32,305 bases of DNA from Acidobacteriaceae bacterium (GCA_030049955.1 JASIJX010000416.1:1-32305), one strand, 5' to 3'. Positions 18,715 through 27,178 are shown, numbered from the stretch's first letter. The notes: generated by a model from the sequence alone, not told the origin. Made by a program: numbers and translations.

Positions 18715-20133
18715 ATGGTGAACGCCGGTGGGGATTCTGCGCACGCAGAAGAAAAGATAGAGCAGGATCTGGCCGCGCCGGAGACTAACAGGCTGACGAC
18801 GCATGGCGTTGCGCATGCATGGCGGGCGCTGCGGCACCGCAATTTCCGCCTGTTCTTCGGTGGGCAGAGCATCTCGCTTATCGGCACGTGGATGACGCGG
18901 ATTGCAACCGCGTGGCTGGTTTACCGGCTCACCAAATCCGCCCTGCTGCTGGGCACGGTCAGCTTCGCCGGCCAGATTCCAACATTTCTCATCGCTCCTT
19001 TCGCAGGCGTCTGGGTCGACCGGCTTGACCGCCGGCAGATTCTTGTCTGGACGCAGACGCTGTCGATGGTGCAGTCGTTCATGCTGGCCGGGCTCACGCT
19101 TGCGCACGTCATCACGATTCCCTGGATCCTCGGTTTGAGCGTGATGCAGGGCCTGATCAACGCCTTCGACATGCCGGGACGCCAGTCGTTTATGGTGCAG
19201 ATGATCGAAGCGCGTGAGGACCTGGGCAATGCCATCGCCATCAACTCGTCAATGGTGAATATGGCGCGGTTAATCGGCCCGTCTCTGGCCGGCATGCTGA
19301 TTGCCGCGACCAACGAGGGATGGTGCTTCTTTGTCGATGGCGTGAGTTATATTGCCGTCATTATTTCGCTATTGATGATGCGGCTCAAGCCGCAAGCGGC
19401 GCGGCGCAAAGCAACATCGACCTTTACAGAACTGAAAGAAGGATGGGATTATGTATCTTCGTTCCTGCCCATCCGCACCATTCTTTTGCTGTTCGCGGTG
19501 ATCAGCTTGATGGGCATGCCATTCGTGGTGCTGATGCCGATCTTCGCCGCGCAGGTACTGCACGGCGGTCCGCACACTCTCGGCTTCTTGATGGGCGCAA
19601 TGGGCGTTGGCGCGCTGGTTTCGGCGCTGTCGCTTGCGGTGCGCAAGACGGTGCGCGGACTAATCCGCATGATTCCCGCGGCGGCAGCGGTCTTCGGCAT
19701 CGGCCTTGTCGGTTTTGGGCTTTCACATGTTTTCTGGCTTTCCATGCTTACGGTGCTCATCGCAGGCATGGGAATGATGCAGGGCATGGCTGCCAGCAAC
19801 ACCATCATCCAGACGCTGGTGACCGAGGACAAGCGCGGCCGCGTAATGAGCTACTACACAATGGCCTTTGTCGGCATGGCACCCTTCGGCAGTTTGCTGG
19901 CCGGCGCGATGGCCCATTTGCTGCCGGCCACAACCACGCTCATGGGCAGGGTTTACCTGCCGCTCACGGGCTCGCAATGGACGGTTATCATCAACGGAGC
20001 CATCGTGGTGGTGGGCGCGCTTTGGTTCTTTCTGCAGCTGCCGGCGCTGCGGGTCGTCGTGCGGCCCATTTATCAGGAGATGGGCATCATCCCTTCGGCC
20101 AAGGAAATGGCAGCCGAACAGGTGCAGTCGTAG
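18715..20133 (+). CDS. MFS transporter (MFS_3 / EntS-like exporter)
   Basis: The 472-residue protein has about 12 membrane helices. It opens, after a hydrophilic leader of about 35 residues, with ALRHRNFRLFFGGQSISLIG and TWMTRIATAWLVYRLT, the signature of the MFS_3 group that includes the enterobactin exporter EntS. The loop 2-3 motif appears as AGVWVDRLDRRQIL. It probably exports a small molecule by proton antiport, but the substrate is unknown. AGAAGG lies just before the start; the adjacent GTG at 18718 would give a better spacing than ATG 18715. It follows the RND operon by 110 bases on the same strand and may be partly cotranscribed. Confidence 0.9.
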   Translation: MVNAGGDSAHAEEKIEQDLAAPETNRLTTHGVAHAWRALRHRNFRLFFGGQSISLIGTWMTRIATAWLVYRLTKSALLLGTVSFAGQIPTFLIAPFAGVWVDRLDRRQILVWTQTLSMVQSFMLAGLTLAHVITIPWILGLSVMQGLINAFDMPGRQSFMVQMIEAREDLGNAIAINSSMVNMARLIGPSLAGMLIAATNEGWCFFVDGVSYIAVIISLLMMRLKPQAARRKATSTFTELKEGWDYVSSFLPIRTILLLFAVISLMGMPFVVLMPIFAAQVLHGGPHTLGFLMGAMGVGALVSALSLAVRKTVRGLIRMIPAAAAVFGIGLVGFGLSHVFWLSMLTVLIAGMGMMQGMAASNTIIQTLVTEDKRGRVMSYYTMAFVGMAPFGSLLAGAMAHLLPATTTLMGRVYLPLTGSQWTVIINGAIVVVGALWFFLQLPALRVVVRPIYQEMGIIPSAKEMAAEQVQS

Positions 20134-20208
20134 CGGAGCAAACTACGCCGCGGCGAGTACCATGAAAAGAGAGAAGCAGCGTTTCGGCTGATTCCCATTC
20201 GGTTTGCG

Positions 20209-21150
20209 ATGCCCGGCAAAAAAAATCAACTAAAGGTAGTTGCGCGCGGATCTTCGGAGAACGGCGCGCCGCGCGCAGCGATGCAGCCGCCTACAGTTTC
20301 TCCGCGCTGGCTGCTTTTGGCCATGGGGCTTACCGTGGCCGCGGCGGCCATGTGCGCGTGGGCCACGCTTTGCCTGCTGTTCTGGCAGGGGAGCTGGCAA
20401 CTGCTTTACCACCCGAAGGCTGCTATCACGCGCACGCCGGCCAGGGTGGGAATCAATTTTGACGCAATCGGCTTTGCGGCCACTGAAACCGGTCAGCTGC
20501 GGCTCCAGGGGTGGTGGGTTCCCGCGCCAGCGAACGCGCGCTTTGCGCGCTACACCGTGATTTACCTCCATGGGCAGAACGGCAACCTGGGCGATACGGT
20601 GGATGCGCTGGCCGCACTGCACAGCATTGGCGTGAATGTCTTCGCGTTCGACTACCGCGGCTACGGACGGAGCGAGTTTGCGCACCCAAGCGAGGTGCGA
20701 TGGCGCGAGGATGCCACGCGGGCGCTCGAATATCTAACGGGGACGCGGCACGTCGATGCGCGCACGATTGTGCTCGAGGGCGACGGTCTCGGCGCGAACC
20801 TGGCGATCGAGTTGGCCGCTGCGCATCCGGAACTTGCGGGCGTAATAGCGCGTGAGCCATTGACAGATGCTGCAAGTACAATCTTCGACGATCCGCGGGC
20901 GCGGCTGGTGCCTGCGCGACTGCTTATGACAGATCGCTGGAACCTGAACGCGGCGGCTGCGGCGCTGCAAGTTCGGTCGCTTTGGCTGCTTGCCGGCAAC
21001 GGCGGCGCGGAGCCGGAGGCGATTGCCAAGATTTCGGTACGCAAAACCGTGGTTTGGATGGGAACAGGCGCGGCTGTTGAGAAGAATTATGCGGACGCGA
21101 TGGTGCGGTGGCTCGATGAGCTCCCCGCTCCTGTACACTCGGCCTCATGA
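20209..21150 (+). CDS. Membrane-anchored alpha/beta-hydrolase-fold protein lacking the catalytic triad
   Basis: The 313-residue protein has an N-terminal transmembrane anchor (about 33-58). The fold resembles the BEM46/ABHD12-13 group: LLYHPK, YLHGQNGNLGDTVDAL (oxyanion region, about 119-134) and FAFDYRGYGRSEFAHPSE (about 145-162). At the nucleophile elbow, where relatives have G-x-S-x-G, this protein has GDGLG (191-195), so the nucleophile serine is Gly193. The acid position (LAGNGGAEPEA, about 261-271) has no Asp in the expected place, and the His position (MGTGAAVEKN) has Ala. It is therefore likely a non-catalytic member with a binding or scaffold role. The reading frame is intact and ends in a 4-base overlap with kdsB. 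The start choice is not strongly supported; ATG 20281 is an alternative. Confidence 0.8.
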   Translation: MPGKKNQLKVVARGSSENGAPRAAMQPPTVSPRWLLLAMGLTVAAAAMCAWATLCLLFWQGSWQLLYHPKAAITRTPARVGINFDAIGFAATETGQLRLQGWWVPAPANARFARYTVIYLHGQNGNLGDTVDALAALHSIGVNVFAFDYRGYGRSEFAHPSEVRWREDATRALEYLTGTRHVDARTIVLEGDGLGANLAIELAAAHPELAGVIAREPLTDAASTIFDDPRARLVPARLLMTDRWNLNAAAAALQVRSLWLLAGNGGAEPEAIAKISVRKTVVWMGTGAAVEKNYADAMVRWLDELPAPVHSAS

Positions 21151-21872
21151 GTCCATTGCGGATTATGGGCGTGATTCCGGCGCGGCTGAGCTCCACGCGC
21201 CTTAGCCGCAAGGTGCTGCGCCCCATCGGCGGCCGGCCCATGGTGGAGTGGGTGTGGCGCGCGGCGCAGTCGAGCGGGCTGATGAACCCGGTGGTGGTTG
21301 CGACCGATGCTAGCGAAGTGGCCGAGGCGTGCCGCGAACGCAAAATCCCCGTGGTGATGACCTCGTCCGCATGCGCCAGCGGATCGGACCGGGTAAGGGA
21401 GGTGGCGAGGCAGATGGATGCTGACATCTACGTCAACATCCAGGGCGACGAGCCAACGCTAACTGCCGAGTTCTTTCCGCCGCTGCTTGATCTTTTCAAG
21501 CAGTCGCAGGTGGAAGTGGCCACGCTCGCCGTGCGCTGCCCGCGGGAAGAGTTCTCAAACCCTAATGCCGTGAAGCTCGTCACGGCGCTTGATGGCCGAG
21601 CGCTTTATTTTTCCCGTGCGACGATTCCCTTCGACCGCGATGCAACCGGCTTTTTCGGCTATCGCAAGCATCTAGGCATCTACGCGTATCGCAAGGCTGC
21701 GCTCGAGCGGTTTGCGTCGCTGCCGCCTTCGCCGCTTGAGAAGCTGGAAAAGCTGGAGCAGCTGCGTCTGCTTGAAAATGGCATCGCGATTTACGTCGCC
21801 GATGCGCCGCGGGACACGATTGGCGTGGACACCGAAGAGGATCTGGCGCGCGCAAGGGGTGTATTGCAGTAG
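21147..21872 (+). CDS. kdsB: 3-deoxy-manno-octulosonate cytidylyltransferase (CMP-KDO synthetase)
   Basis: The 241-residue protein shows the nucleotidyltransferase signature GVIPARLSSTRLSRKVLRPI, then VVVATDASEVAEAC, ASGSDRVREVA and YVNIQGDEPTL. It ends with the LEKLEQLRLLENG and GVDTEEDL segments typical of KdsB. It activates KDO with CTP for lipopolysaccharide inner-core synthesis in the cytoplasm, which shows a Gram-negative envelope. Minor substitutions against the usual motif are LSRK for LPGK and SSACAS for the more usual SPDHPS. It starts in a 4-base overlap with the hydrolase-fold gene, so the two are translationally coupled. No kdsA or waaA is in the window. Confidence 0.94.
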   Translation: MSPLRIMGVIPARLSSTRLSRKVLRPIGGRPMVEWVWRAAQSSGLMNPVVVATDASEVAEACRERKIPVVMTSSACASGSDRVREVARQMDADIYVNIQGDEPTLTAEFFPPLLDLFKQSQVEVATLAVRCPREEFSNPNAVKLVTALDGRALYFSRATIPFDRDATGFFGYRKHLGIYAYRKAALERFASLPPSPLEKLEKLEQLRLLENGIAIYVADAPRDTIGVDTEEDLARARGVLQ

Positions 21873-21931
21873 AGCTAATCTGGTTCGTTCGAACGCTGCT
21901 CTACTTTTGCCACTGAACGCGGGGTGATGCG

Positions 21932-22330
21932 ATGCGAATTTGGTTTTTCGCGTTGTTCCTGCTCGCTGGCTGCGTGGCGCTATGCCAGTCAGGTAAGTAC
22001 ACGACTGCGACGACCCAGAAAGGAAAAAATCAGCAAGATCATCCCGCATGGATTGTCTGCAACAGGCTCTCTCCCAAGATTTCGGTAGATTGCGTTACGC
22101 CGTCGCAGATGCACGCCCAGGCATTCCCGTGGCACATTGCGGAGAGCCGCACCTACCTAATTTCTCCGCAACTGCCCGCATCGTGGAGGAATTCGAGATT
22201 CGAATTCATCCCGACCCAATGGCCAAACGCGAAGATCGAACCGATTCCCACTAAGTGGCCCAGCGGTCATGCGGAGAGGATCAACCCTTTGTCCCACGTA
22301 GCTGCAAATCTGCAGGCTGCCACAAAGTAA
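21932..22330 (+). CDS. Small putative lipoprotein of unknown function with repeated IPTxWP motif
   Basis: The 132-residue protein has a short N-terminal signal with a lipobox-like LLAGC (Cys14). A Lys/Gln-rich linker follows, then a region with Cys residues (WIVCNRLSPKISVDC) and two copies of the motif IPT(Q/K)WP, about 13 residues apart, near residues 93-112. I do not recognise a characterised family. GGGGTGATGCG precedes ATG 21932. It is on the same strand as kdsB, 59 bases downstream, and ends 65 bases before the chosen ada start. Confidence 0.65.
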   Translation: MRIWFFALFLLAGCVALCQSGKYTTATTQKGKNQQDHPAWIVCNRLSPKISVDCVTPSQMHAQAFPWHIAESRTYLISPQLPASWRNSRFEFIPTQWPNAKIEPIPTKWPSGHAERINPLSHVAANLQAATK

Positions 22331-22395
22331 ATTTCAGAGGGCAACCCGAATTGCGCGCAAGAATCGGAGTGCGCGGCAGCAGCGCATGCGCGACT

Positions 22396-23499
22396 ATGAT
22401 GTCTATGAACACCGCCACGCAGCTCGTCATGCCTACCCGCCCACCGCAGAACATAATTCCCGAATCCGCCTGGCAGAAGATCGTCGACCGCGACCGCAAC
22501 GCGGGCTTCGTTTACGGCGTGACGACGACGGGCGTCTTCTGCAAGCCGGGCTGCGCTAGCCGCCAACCGCTGCGCGCCAATGTGCGCTTGTTTCATACTG
22601 TTGACGAAGCGCAGGCAGCCGGCTTTCGCCCCTGCAAGAAATGTGCTGCGCACGGCAATCCTTTGGACGAGGTTCGTTCTTATATTGAGAAGCATCACGA
22701 TCGCCCCATTCGCCTTCAAGAACTCGGCCGCATTGCCCGCTTAAGCCCCTTCACGGTGCAGCGGCTGTTCAAGCGTGAAATGGGCGTGAGTCCGCTGCAG
22801 TATCAGCGCGCGCTGCGTGCAAGCCAGTTGCGAAATGACCTGAGAAAAGGGAGCACAGTGACCAATGCCATTTATGAAGCCGGCTTCGGCTCCTCGAGCC
22901 GCGCGTACGAGGGCGCGCAACTGGGCATGACGCTGGCGCGGTTTGCCCAAGGCGGCAAGGGCGAGCGCATCGGGTTTTGCGCAGCGCCTTCGCCGTTCGG
23001 CTGGATCATTGTCGGAGCGACCGAGCGAGGCCTTTGCTGGCTTTCGCTTGCTGGAACAAAGGCCGAGGCTGAGGTCGCGCTGCGCACCGAGTTTCCCGCG
23101 GCTGCGCTGCGCCGCGATCCATCGCTGGCGCGGCTTGTGGATGCGGCGCTGGCTACAGTTCGTGAGGGCGATGATCTCATCCGAAATCAGACTCCAACAG
23201 AATTGGATTTGCGCGGGACGGTCTTCCAACTTCGCGTGTGGAATGCTCTCCGCAAAATTCCGCGCGGAGAGACGCGCACTTACAGCCAATTGGCGCGCGA
23301 GATGGGCGAGCCCAACGCCACGCGCGCCGTGGCTCGCGCCTGCGCTCTCAATCGCGTGGCGCTCGTGGTGCCGTGCCATCGCGTTGTCGGCGCTGATGGC
23401 AAGCTCACCGGCTACCGCTGGGGCGTGGAGCGTAAAGAGCAGCTGCTCGCAGCGGAGCGTGCCGTAACGATCACAGACGCGCGCCGCCCGAAGCGCTGA
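22396..23499 (+). CDS. ada: Bifunctional Ada: alkylation-response regulator and O6-methylguanine-DNA methyltransferase
   Basis: From ATG 22396 the protein has 367 residues, close to E. coli Ada (354). The N-terminal zinc domain has the four cysteines in VFCKPGC (49, 53) and FRPCKKC (80, 83); in E. coli the first of these takes methyl groups from phosphotriesters and switches the protein to an activator. An AraC-type HTH follows (about 95-185, PIRLQELGRIARLSPFTVQR). The C-terminal methyltransferase domain has the acceptor cysteine C327 in VPCHRVVG. A frame extending to 22255 would overlap the preceding gene and lacks family similarity there. None of the possible starts (22396, 22399, 22405) has a clear ribosome binding site. 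The 3' end overlaps the convergent SDR gene by 29 bases. Confidence 0.95.
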   Translation: MMSMNTATQLVMPTRPPQNIIPESAWQKIVDRDRNAGFVYGVTTTGVFCKPGCASRQPLRANVRLFHTVDEAQAAGFRPCKKCAAHGNPLDEVRSYIEKHHDRPIRLQELGRIARLSPFTVQRLFKREMGVSPLQYQRALRASQLRNDLRKGSTVTNAIYEAGFGSSSRAYEGAQLGMTLARFAQGGKGERIGFCAAPSPFGWIIVGATERGLCWLSLAGTKAEAEVALRTEFPAAALRRDPSLARLVDAALATVREGDDLIRNQTPTELDLRGTVFQLRVWNALRKIPRGETRTYSQLAREMGEPNATRAVARACALNRVALVVPCHRVVGADGKLTGYRWGVERKEQLLAAERAVTITDARRPKR

Positions 23500-24220
23500 T
23501 CAACTGGCCGTTAACCCAGGCTGCTTCGTCCGATGCCAGGAAGGCTGCGATCGAGGCAACGTCGTTCGGCTGACCGATGCGGCCAAGCGGAGTTTCCGCG
23601 ATTGCCTGCTTGTGAAAATCGCTGCCGATGAATCCGGCCGCCTGCACCCCCTCGGTTTCGATCATGCCCGGGTTGAGCGCATTGACGCGGATTTGCCGCG
23701 GTCCCAATTCTTTCGAGAGCGAAACCGTAATCGAATTGACGGCACCCTTTGTGCCGGCGTACACCGAAGCGGCAGCGACGCCCGAGGCTGCAACCGACCC
23801 GATGTTGATGATGCTGCCGCCCTTGGGATCAAAATGCTCGAGCGCAGCCTGCGTGGTGAGCAGCAGGCCAAGCACATTGAGCCGGAACTGCTTTTCAAAG
23901 TGCGCAGGCGTGACTGCCTCAATCGGGCTGAACTCGTAAACGCCAGCGTTGTTTACAAGTATGCTGATGGGACCAAGCTGGCCGGCCACGGTGCGCACCA
24001 GCGGGCCGATCGATTCGGAATCCACGAGGTTAGCCTGCACGGCGATGGCTTTGCCACCGGAGGTCTTGATCTCTTCGACTAGCTTTTCGGCGGAGGCCTT
24101 GCTGCCCGAATAATTGACCGCAACAGCCGCGCCGCGCGCCGCAAGCTCACGGGCGATAGCCGACCCAATACCCTTCGATGCGCCGGTAACCAACGCCACT
24201 TTGCCCTGGAGGTTCTTCAT
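23471..24220 (-). CDS. Short-chain dehydrogenase/reductase (FabG-like)
   Basis: The 249-residue classical SDR has the cofactor motif TGASKGIG (12-19), NNAG (90-93), and the catalytic Ser142, Tyr154 and Lys158 in SVYAGTKGAVN. The length and the C-terminal WVNGQLISASGG are typical of FabG-type oxidoreductases. Residues after beta-strand 2 (NYSGSKASAE) suggest NADPH use. The substrate is unknown. Context (ArsR regulator and VOC protein upstream on the same strand) suggests a stress- or detoxification-related reductase, and argues against the housekeeping fatty-acid enzyme. AAAGAGAA precedes the ATG. Confidence 0.92.
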   Translation of the reverse strand: MKNLQGKVALVTGASKGIGSAIARELAARGAAVAVNYSGSKASAEKLVEEIKTSGGKAIAVQANLVDSESIGPLVRTVAGQLGPISILVNNAGVYEFSPIEAVTPAHFEKQFRLNVLGLLLTTQAALEHFDPKGGSIINIGSVAASGVAAASVYAGTKGAVNSITVSLSKELGPRQIRVNALNPGMIETEGVQAAGFIGSDFHKQAIAETPLGRIGQPNDVASIAAFLASDEAAWVNGQLISASGGARL

Positions 24221-24334
24221 TTCTCTTTGCTCCGATCGAATGCCATCCGTTCGACATTTCGATGACTCTCGAATTGATTATCGGAGCGAGGAAAAGGATT
24301 CACTCTGCCTGTGGAAATTTTTTGGGATTACGAA

Positions 24335-24676
24335 TTAGCGGACCGGGCAGCTGGTCGTTTCCATGGCGATAAGGCTCCCGGCGAGAGCGGCCAGAACCCC
24401 CGGTCGCAGGCTTAGATATGCAAACTTGCCCTCGCGGCGAACTTCAATGAGACCTGCCGTTTTCAATTCCTTTACGTGGTGCGAGAGCGTAGCCGGGGAG
24501 ATGCGGAGCGCCGTCAACGCGTCAGCACAACCAAGCGGGCACTTTGCACCGGCGATGCATTCCAGCAGTTCATAACGGCGCGGATCGGCGAGGGCCTTCA
24601 GTATCGCGGTCCGACGCGCGCGGGCGAGGCGGGATGCTTTGGATGCGACGGTCGCACTTGAGACGGCTGCGGTCAC
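24335..24676 (-). CDS. ArsR-family winged-helix repressor with four cysteines
   Basis: The 113-residue protein has the ArsR fold: AILKALADPRRYELLECI, then the recognition helix region ISPATLSHHVKELKTAGLIEV and the wing REGKFAYLSL. Cysteines at 40, 46, 50 and 110 could sense metals, thiols or electrophiles, though they do not form the classical ELCVCDL arsenic site. The start is GTG 24676, overlapping the stop of the VOC gene by 4 bases (GTGA). It lies 114 bases upstream of the SDR gene and probably controls the VOC-ArsR-SDR transcription unit by autorepression. Confidence 0.9.
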   Translation of the reverse strand: MTAAVSSATVASKASRLARARRTAILKALADPRRYELLECIAGAKCPLGCADALTALRISPATLSHHVKELKTAGLIEVRREGKFAYLSLRPGVLAALAGSLIAMETTSCPVR

Positions 24677-25119
24677 AGAGCCATTTTATCGTTCGACACA
24701 ATAGCACCCCACTGGTCCGGAGTTAGATCCCGCGCATGCCTGGAAAAAAGCCACTTGTGCCCACCGAGATCCTCGGCCGCATATTGCAACTCGCCATAGA
24801 CCGTCTCATGCAGTTCTTCGAGCAGTTTTACGCCTGCCGAGGTGGACCTTGCATAGTGTTCTTCGACATTCTCGACGAAAATCGTCAGGCTCTGGGTTCC
24901 GAAACCCAGCTCTCTGGGAGTCTTGCCACGTTCCCGCACCGTTGCAACCATGATCCAGGCATCTTCGGCCCGAAGCTGGGCTCCGCTCACGGGATCGCCG
25001 TACCGATAATGCTCCACAAAGCCAAATGCACTGCTCAGCCAGTCGATCGCCTCCTCAACATCCTGGTAGTAAATGTGAGGGAGCACGGTGTTGGTAGGTA
25101 CGGAGCGGTTTGTAATCAA
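24673..25119 (-). CDS. VOC-superfamily (glyoxalase/bleomycin-resistance-like) protein
   Basis: The protein has 148 residues from a TTG at 25119 that has GAGGAGG six bases upstream; a longer frame to a TTG at 25149 would swallow this site. The VOC fold is visible in VLPHIYYQDVEEAIDWLSSA, then FGFVEHYRYGDP, LTIFVENVEEHYARSTSAG and YAAEDLGGHKWLFSRHARDL. Members of this group (PhnB-like/glyoxalase-like) bind a metal or small electrophile; the reaction cannot be assigned. It is the first gene of an operon with ArsR and SDR, reading away from the secreted esterase. Confidence 0.88.
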   Translation of the reverse strand: MITNRSVPTNTVLPHIYYQDVEEAIDWLSSAFGFVEHYRYGDPVSGAQLRAEDAWIMVATVRERGKTPRELGFGTQSLTIFVENVEEHYARSTSAGVKLLEELHETVYGELQYAAEDLGGHKWLFSRHARDLTPDQWGAIVSNDKMAL

Positions 25120-25222
25120 AGTAGCCTCCTCAAAGAAGTCTCTTCGCAATCGGAACGATCTATACTCGGAACGCGTTTCCTTATCGGTTATCCATACTAT
25201 CGGTTCTCATCGAGGAATTGGC
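25120..25222. promoter_or_regulatory. Divergent promoter region with 16-bp-spaced direct repeats
   Basis: This 103-base region separates the VOC operon (minus) from the secreted esterase (plus). CGGAACG occurs at 25151-25157 and 25167-25173, and TATCGGTT at 25182-25189 and 25198-25205, both with a 16-base period. TATACT near 25160 and CATACT near 25193 resemble -10 elements, but no convincing -35 was found. The repeats are possible ArsR operators. Confidence 0.35.
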
Positions 25223-26251
25223 ATGAAGCCATCAAAACTTGTGCTGTGCGTAGCGCTGGCCGTTGCTGGCGTAAGAGCGCAACAGAGCGTCTGGCAACCT
25301 GCGCCAGGGCAGACGCAAATGCAGATATGGCCAGGCACCGCACCTGATCCGCAGCCGGTCAAGGGACCGGAAATCGCCGAAACTTCAGGAAGCAATGATT
25401 TGATCGCTGGCAGGCCGGTGGTGGCTATCAGAAATGTGACGCGGCCTACGATGACGGTCTATTCGCCAAAGGGAAACAACACGGGCGCAGCGGTGGTCGT
25501 TTTTCCGGGCGGTGGATATCAGATTCTGGCCATCGATCTTGAGGGCACGGAGGTGTGCGACTGGCTGGTGTCGAAGGGCATCGCCTGCGTGCTGCTGAAA
25601 TACCGCGTGACCAACGTGGGGCCTTATCCAAAATCGGGTCCCTACCCGGAATCGCCCATGGCTCTCGAGGATGCGCAGAGAACGGTTGGGCTGGTTCGTT
25701 ATCACGCTGCGGAGTGGCGTATCGATCCGCACAAGATCGGCGTACTCGGGTTTTCAGCGGGCGGGCATTTAGTTGTGGCGATGAGCGTGCATTTTGAGAA
25801 ACGCCTCTACCCGGCTGTTGATGTGGCCGACCAGGTGAGCTGCCGGCCTGATTTTGCCGTCGCAATTTATCCGGGGCATTTGTCGTACGCAGCAGCGGAA
25901 TCGGACGCGGCGCAGGGGACCCAAAAGTTTCCGATTCCTCCGCCGGATCGGCTTTCAACGGCCGATGCGCAACTTGAGTTGAATCCCGATATTCATGTGA
26001 CGAGCCAGACGCCGCCGACATTTTTGCTGCAGGCGGAAGATGACCATATAGACAGTGTCTATGACTCGCTGAGTTATTACATTGCGTTAAAGAAGGCCGG
26101 AGTTCCCGCAGAGATGCATTTGTACGCGCAGGGCAATCACGCATTCGGGCTGCGGCAGACCAAACTTCCAATCACGAGATGGCCAGCGCTGGTGGAGACG
26201 TGGCTGGAGACGATTGGAATGGTTCCCGAGGAGTTACCCAGCACTCGTTGA
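25223..26251 (+). CDS. Secreted alpha/beta hydrolase (BD-FAE / acetyl-xylan-esterase-like)
   Basis: The 342-residue protein has a signal peptide (MKPSKLVLCVALAVAGVRAQ). The hydrolase core has the oxyanion motif FPGGGYQILA, the nucleophile elbow GFSAGG (Ser178), an acid in QAEDDHID (about 273-274) and His306 in GNHAFG. IYPGHLSYA and the final MHLYAQGNHAFGLRQTKLP are typical of secreted carbohydrate esterases that deacetylate or deferuloylate plant polysaccharides; the precise substrate is inferred only. GAGGA sits six bases before ATG 25223; a longer frame from 25088 has no signal peptide and crosses the divergent promoter. The 3' end overlaps the convergent methyltransferase-fusion gene by 18 bases. 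Confidence 0.9.
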   Translation: MKPSKLVLCVALAVAGVRAQQSVWQPAPGQTQMQIWPGTAPDPQPVKGPEIAETSGSNDLIAGRPVVAIRNVTRPTMTVYSPKGNNTGAAVVVFPGGGYQILAIDLEGTEVCDWLVSKGIACVLLKYRVTNVGPYPKSGPYPESPMALEDAQRTVGLVRYHAAEWRIDPHKIGVLGFSAGGHLVVAMSVHFEKRLYPAVDVADQVSCRPDFAVAIYPGHLSYAAAESDAAQGTQKFPIPPPDRLSTADAQLELNPDIHVTSQTPPTFLLQAEDDHIDSVYDSLSYYIALKKAGVPAEMHLYAQGNHAFGLRQTKLPITRWPALVETWLETIGMVPEELPSTR

Positions 26252-27178
26252 CATTAGCTTTGTTGCCACTGCCAATACCGTCTGGAACTGCGGCGGTTCG
26301 TTTTCCTTGTCTACGATCGACGTTTCCACATCAGTGAAGCCTGCCTTTGCCAGCATCTCTTCGAGTTCCGCTTCGCTGAAGCCCAGCCACTCATCGGCAT
26401 ATAGCTCGCGCGCTTCTTCAAATCGGTGCCGTGCCAGGTCAAGGATGACGATGCGGCCGCCGGGGACGAGAATCCGAGCGGCTTCGGCGAGAGCACGCTC
26501 GGGGTGCAGCGCGTGGTGCAGTGACTGAGAGAAAAAGGCGAGGTCAACCTCGGCATTCGCGATCGGCAGTTCTTCCATGTCGCCCAGCCGGAATTCGACA
26601 TTCTGAATTCCGTTGCGTTGCGCCTGCTCCCGGCCCACTTCGATCATGTTGGCGGATGAGTCGACGGCGATGATGCGGCGGGCGCGCTGGGCGAGCAGCA
26701 GAGCAAAGGCGCCTTCGCCGGTTCCGAGGTCGGCAATCGCCAGAGGCGGCAGCAGCCGCAGCAGCGCCTCGGCGATGCTCTTCCACGATTTGCCCGGGAC
26801 GTAATCGCGGCCCAGCCGGCCGGCTACGCTATCGAAGAAGGCACGCATCTTGTCCTGCCGCTTGCGGACTACGCGCAACATCGCCGCCCGGTCCTGCGCG
26901 GCTTCGGGGATTTCCTTCTCTGCCCGAGCTAAAATCTCGTCCAAAACGCCGCCGCCCGCAGGGCTGCCCATGCGGTAGAGATTGCTCTTGCCCGTTCGCC
27001 GGTCTTCCACCAGGCCGGCTTGTTTGAGCTGCGAAAGATGCGTGGAGATGGTGCTCTGGCCCATCACCAGAATCTCCTGCAGCTCGGCCACAGACAGCTC
27101 CTCAGCTTTGAGCAGCAGCAAGATGCGCAGCCGGTTGGGATCGGCGGCCACGCGGAGGATTTTCACAAGCGAGGGCAT
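26234..27178 (-). CDS. ArsR-type regulator fused to SAM-dependent methyltransferase domain (SahR-like)
   Basis: The 314-residue protein has an ArsR winged helix at residues 1-75 (LRVAADPNRLRILLLL; recognition region MGQSTISTHLSQLKQAGLVE). A linker of about 60 residues leads to a class I methyltransferase domain: motif I IADLGTGEGAFALLLA, AVDSSANMIEVG, DMEELPIANAEVDLAFFS. The same fusion encoded next to ahcY in Desulfovibrio is SahR, which responds to S-adenosylhomocysteine and represses methyl-cycle genes. Adjacency to ahcY-metF here supports that role. ATG 27178 is chosen because it fits the ArsR N-terminus and leaves the ahcY promoter outside the gene; ATG 27214 is possible, neither has a ribosome binding site. 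Whether the domain still methylates anything is unknown. Confidence 0.88.
   Translation of the reverse strand: MPSLVKILRVAADPNRLRILLLLKAEELSVAELQEILVMGQSTISTHLSQLKQAGLVEDRRTGKSNLYRMGSPAGGGVLDEILARAEKEIPEAAQDRAAMLRVVRKRQDKMRAFFDSVAGRLGRDYVPGKSWKSIAEALLRLLPPLAIADLGTGEGAFALLLAQRARRIIAVDSSANMIEVGREQAQRNGIQNVEFRLGDMEELPIANAEVDLAFFSQSLHHALHPERALAEAARILVPGGRIVILDLARHRFEEARELYADEWLGFSEAELEEMLAKAGFTDVETSIVDKENEPPQFQTVLAVATKLMSTSAG

Noticed and set aside
20162..20191. Nine-codon ORF before the hydrolase-fold gene
   Set aside because: It is too short to distinguish from chance and has no terminator or repeat structure nearby.
22255..22395. N-terminal extension of Ada
   Set aside because: It would overlap the preceding gene by 76 bases and shows no resemblance to the Ada N-terminus.
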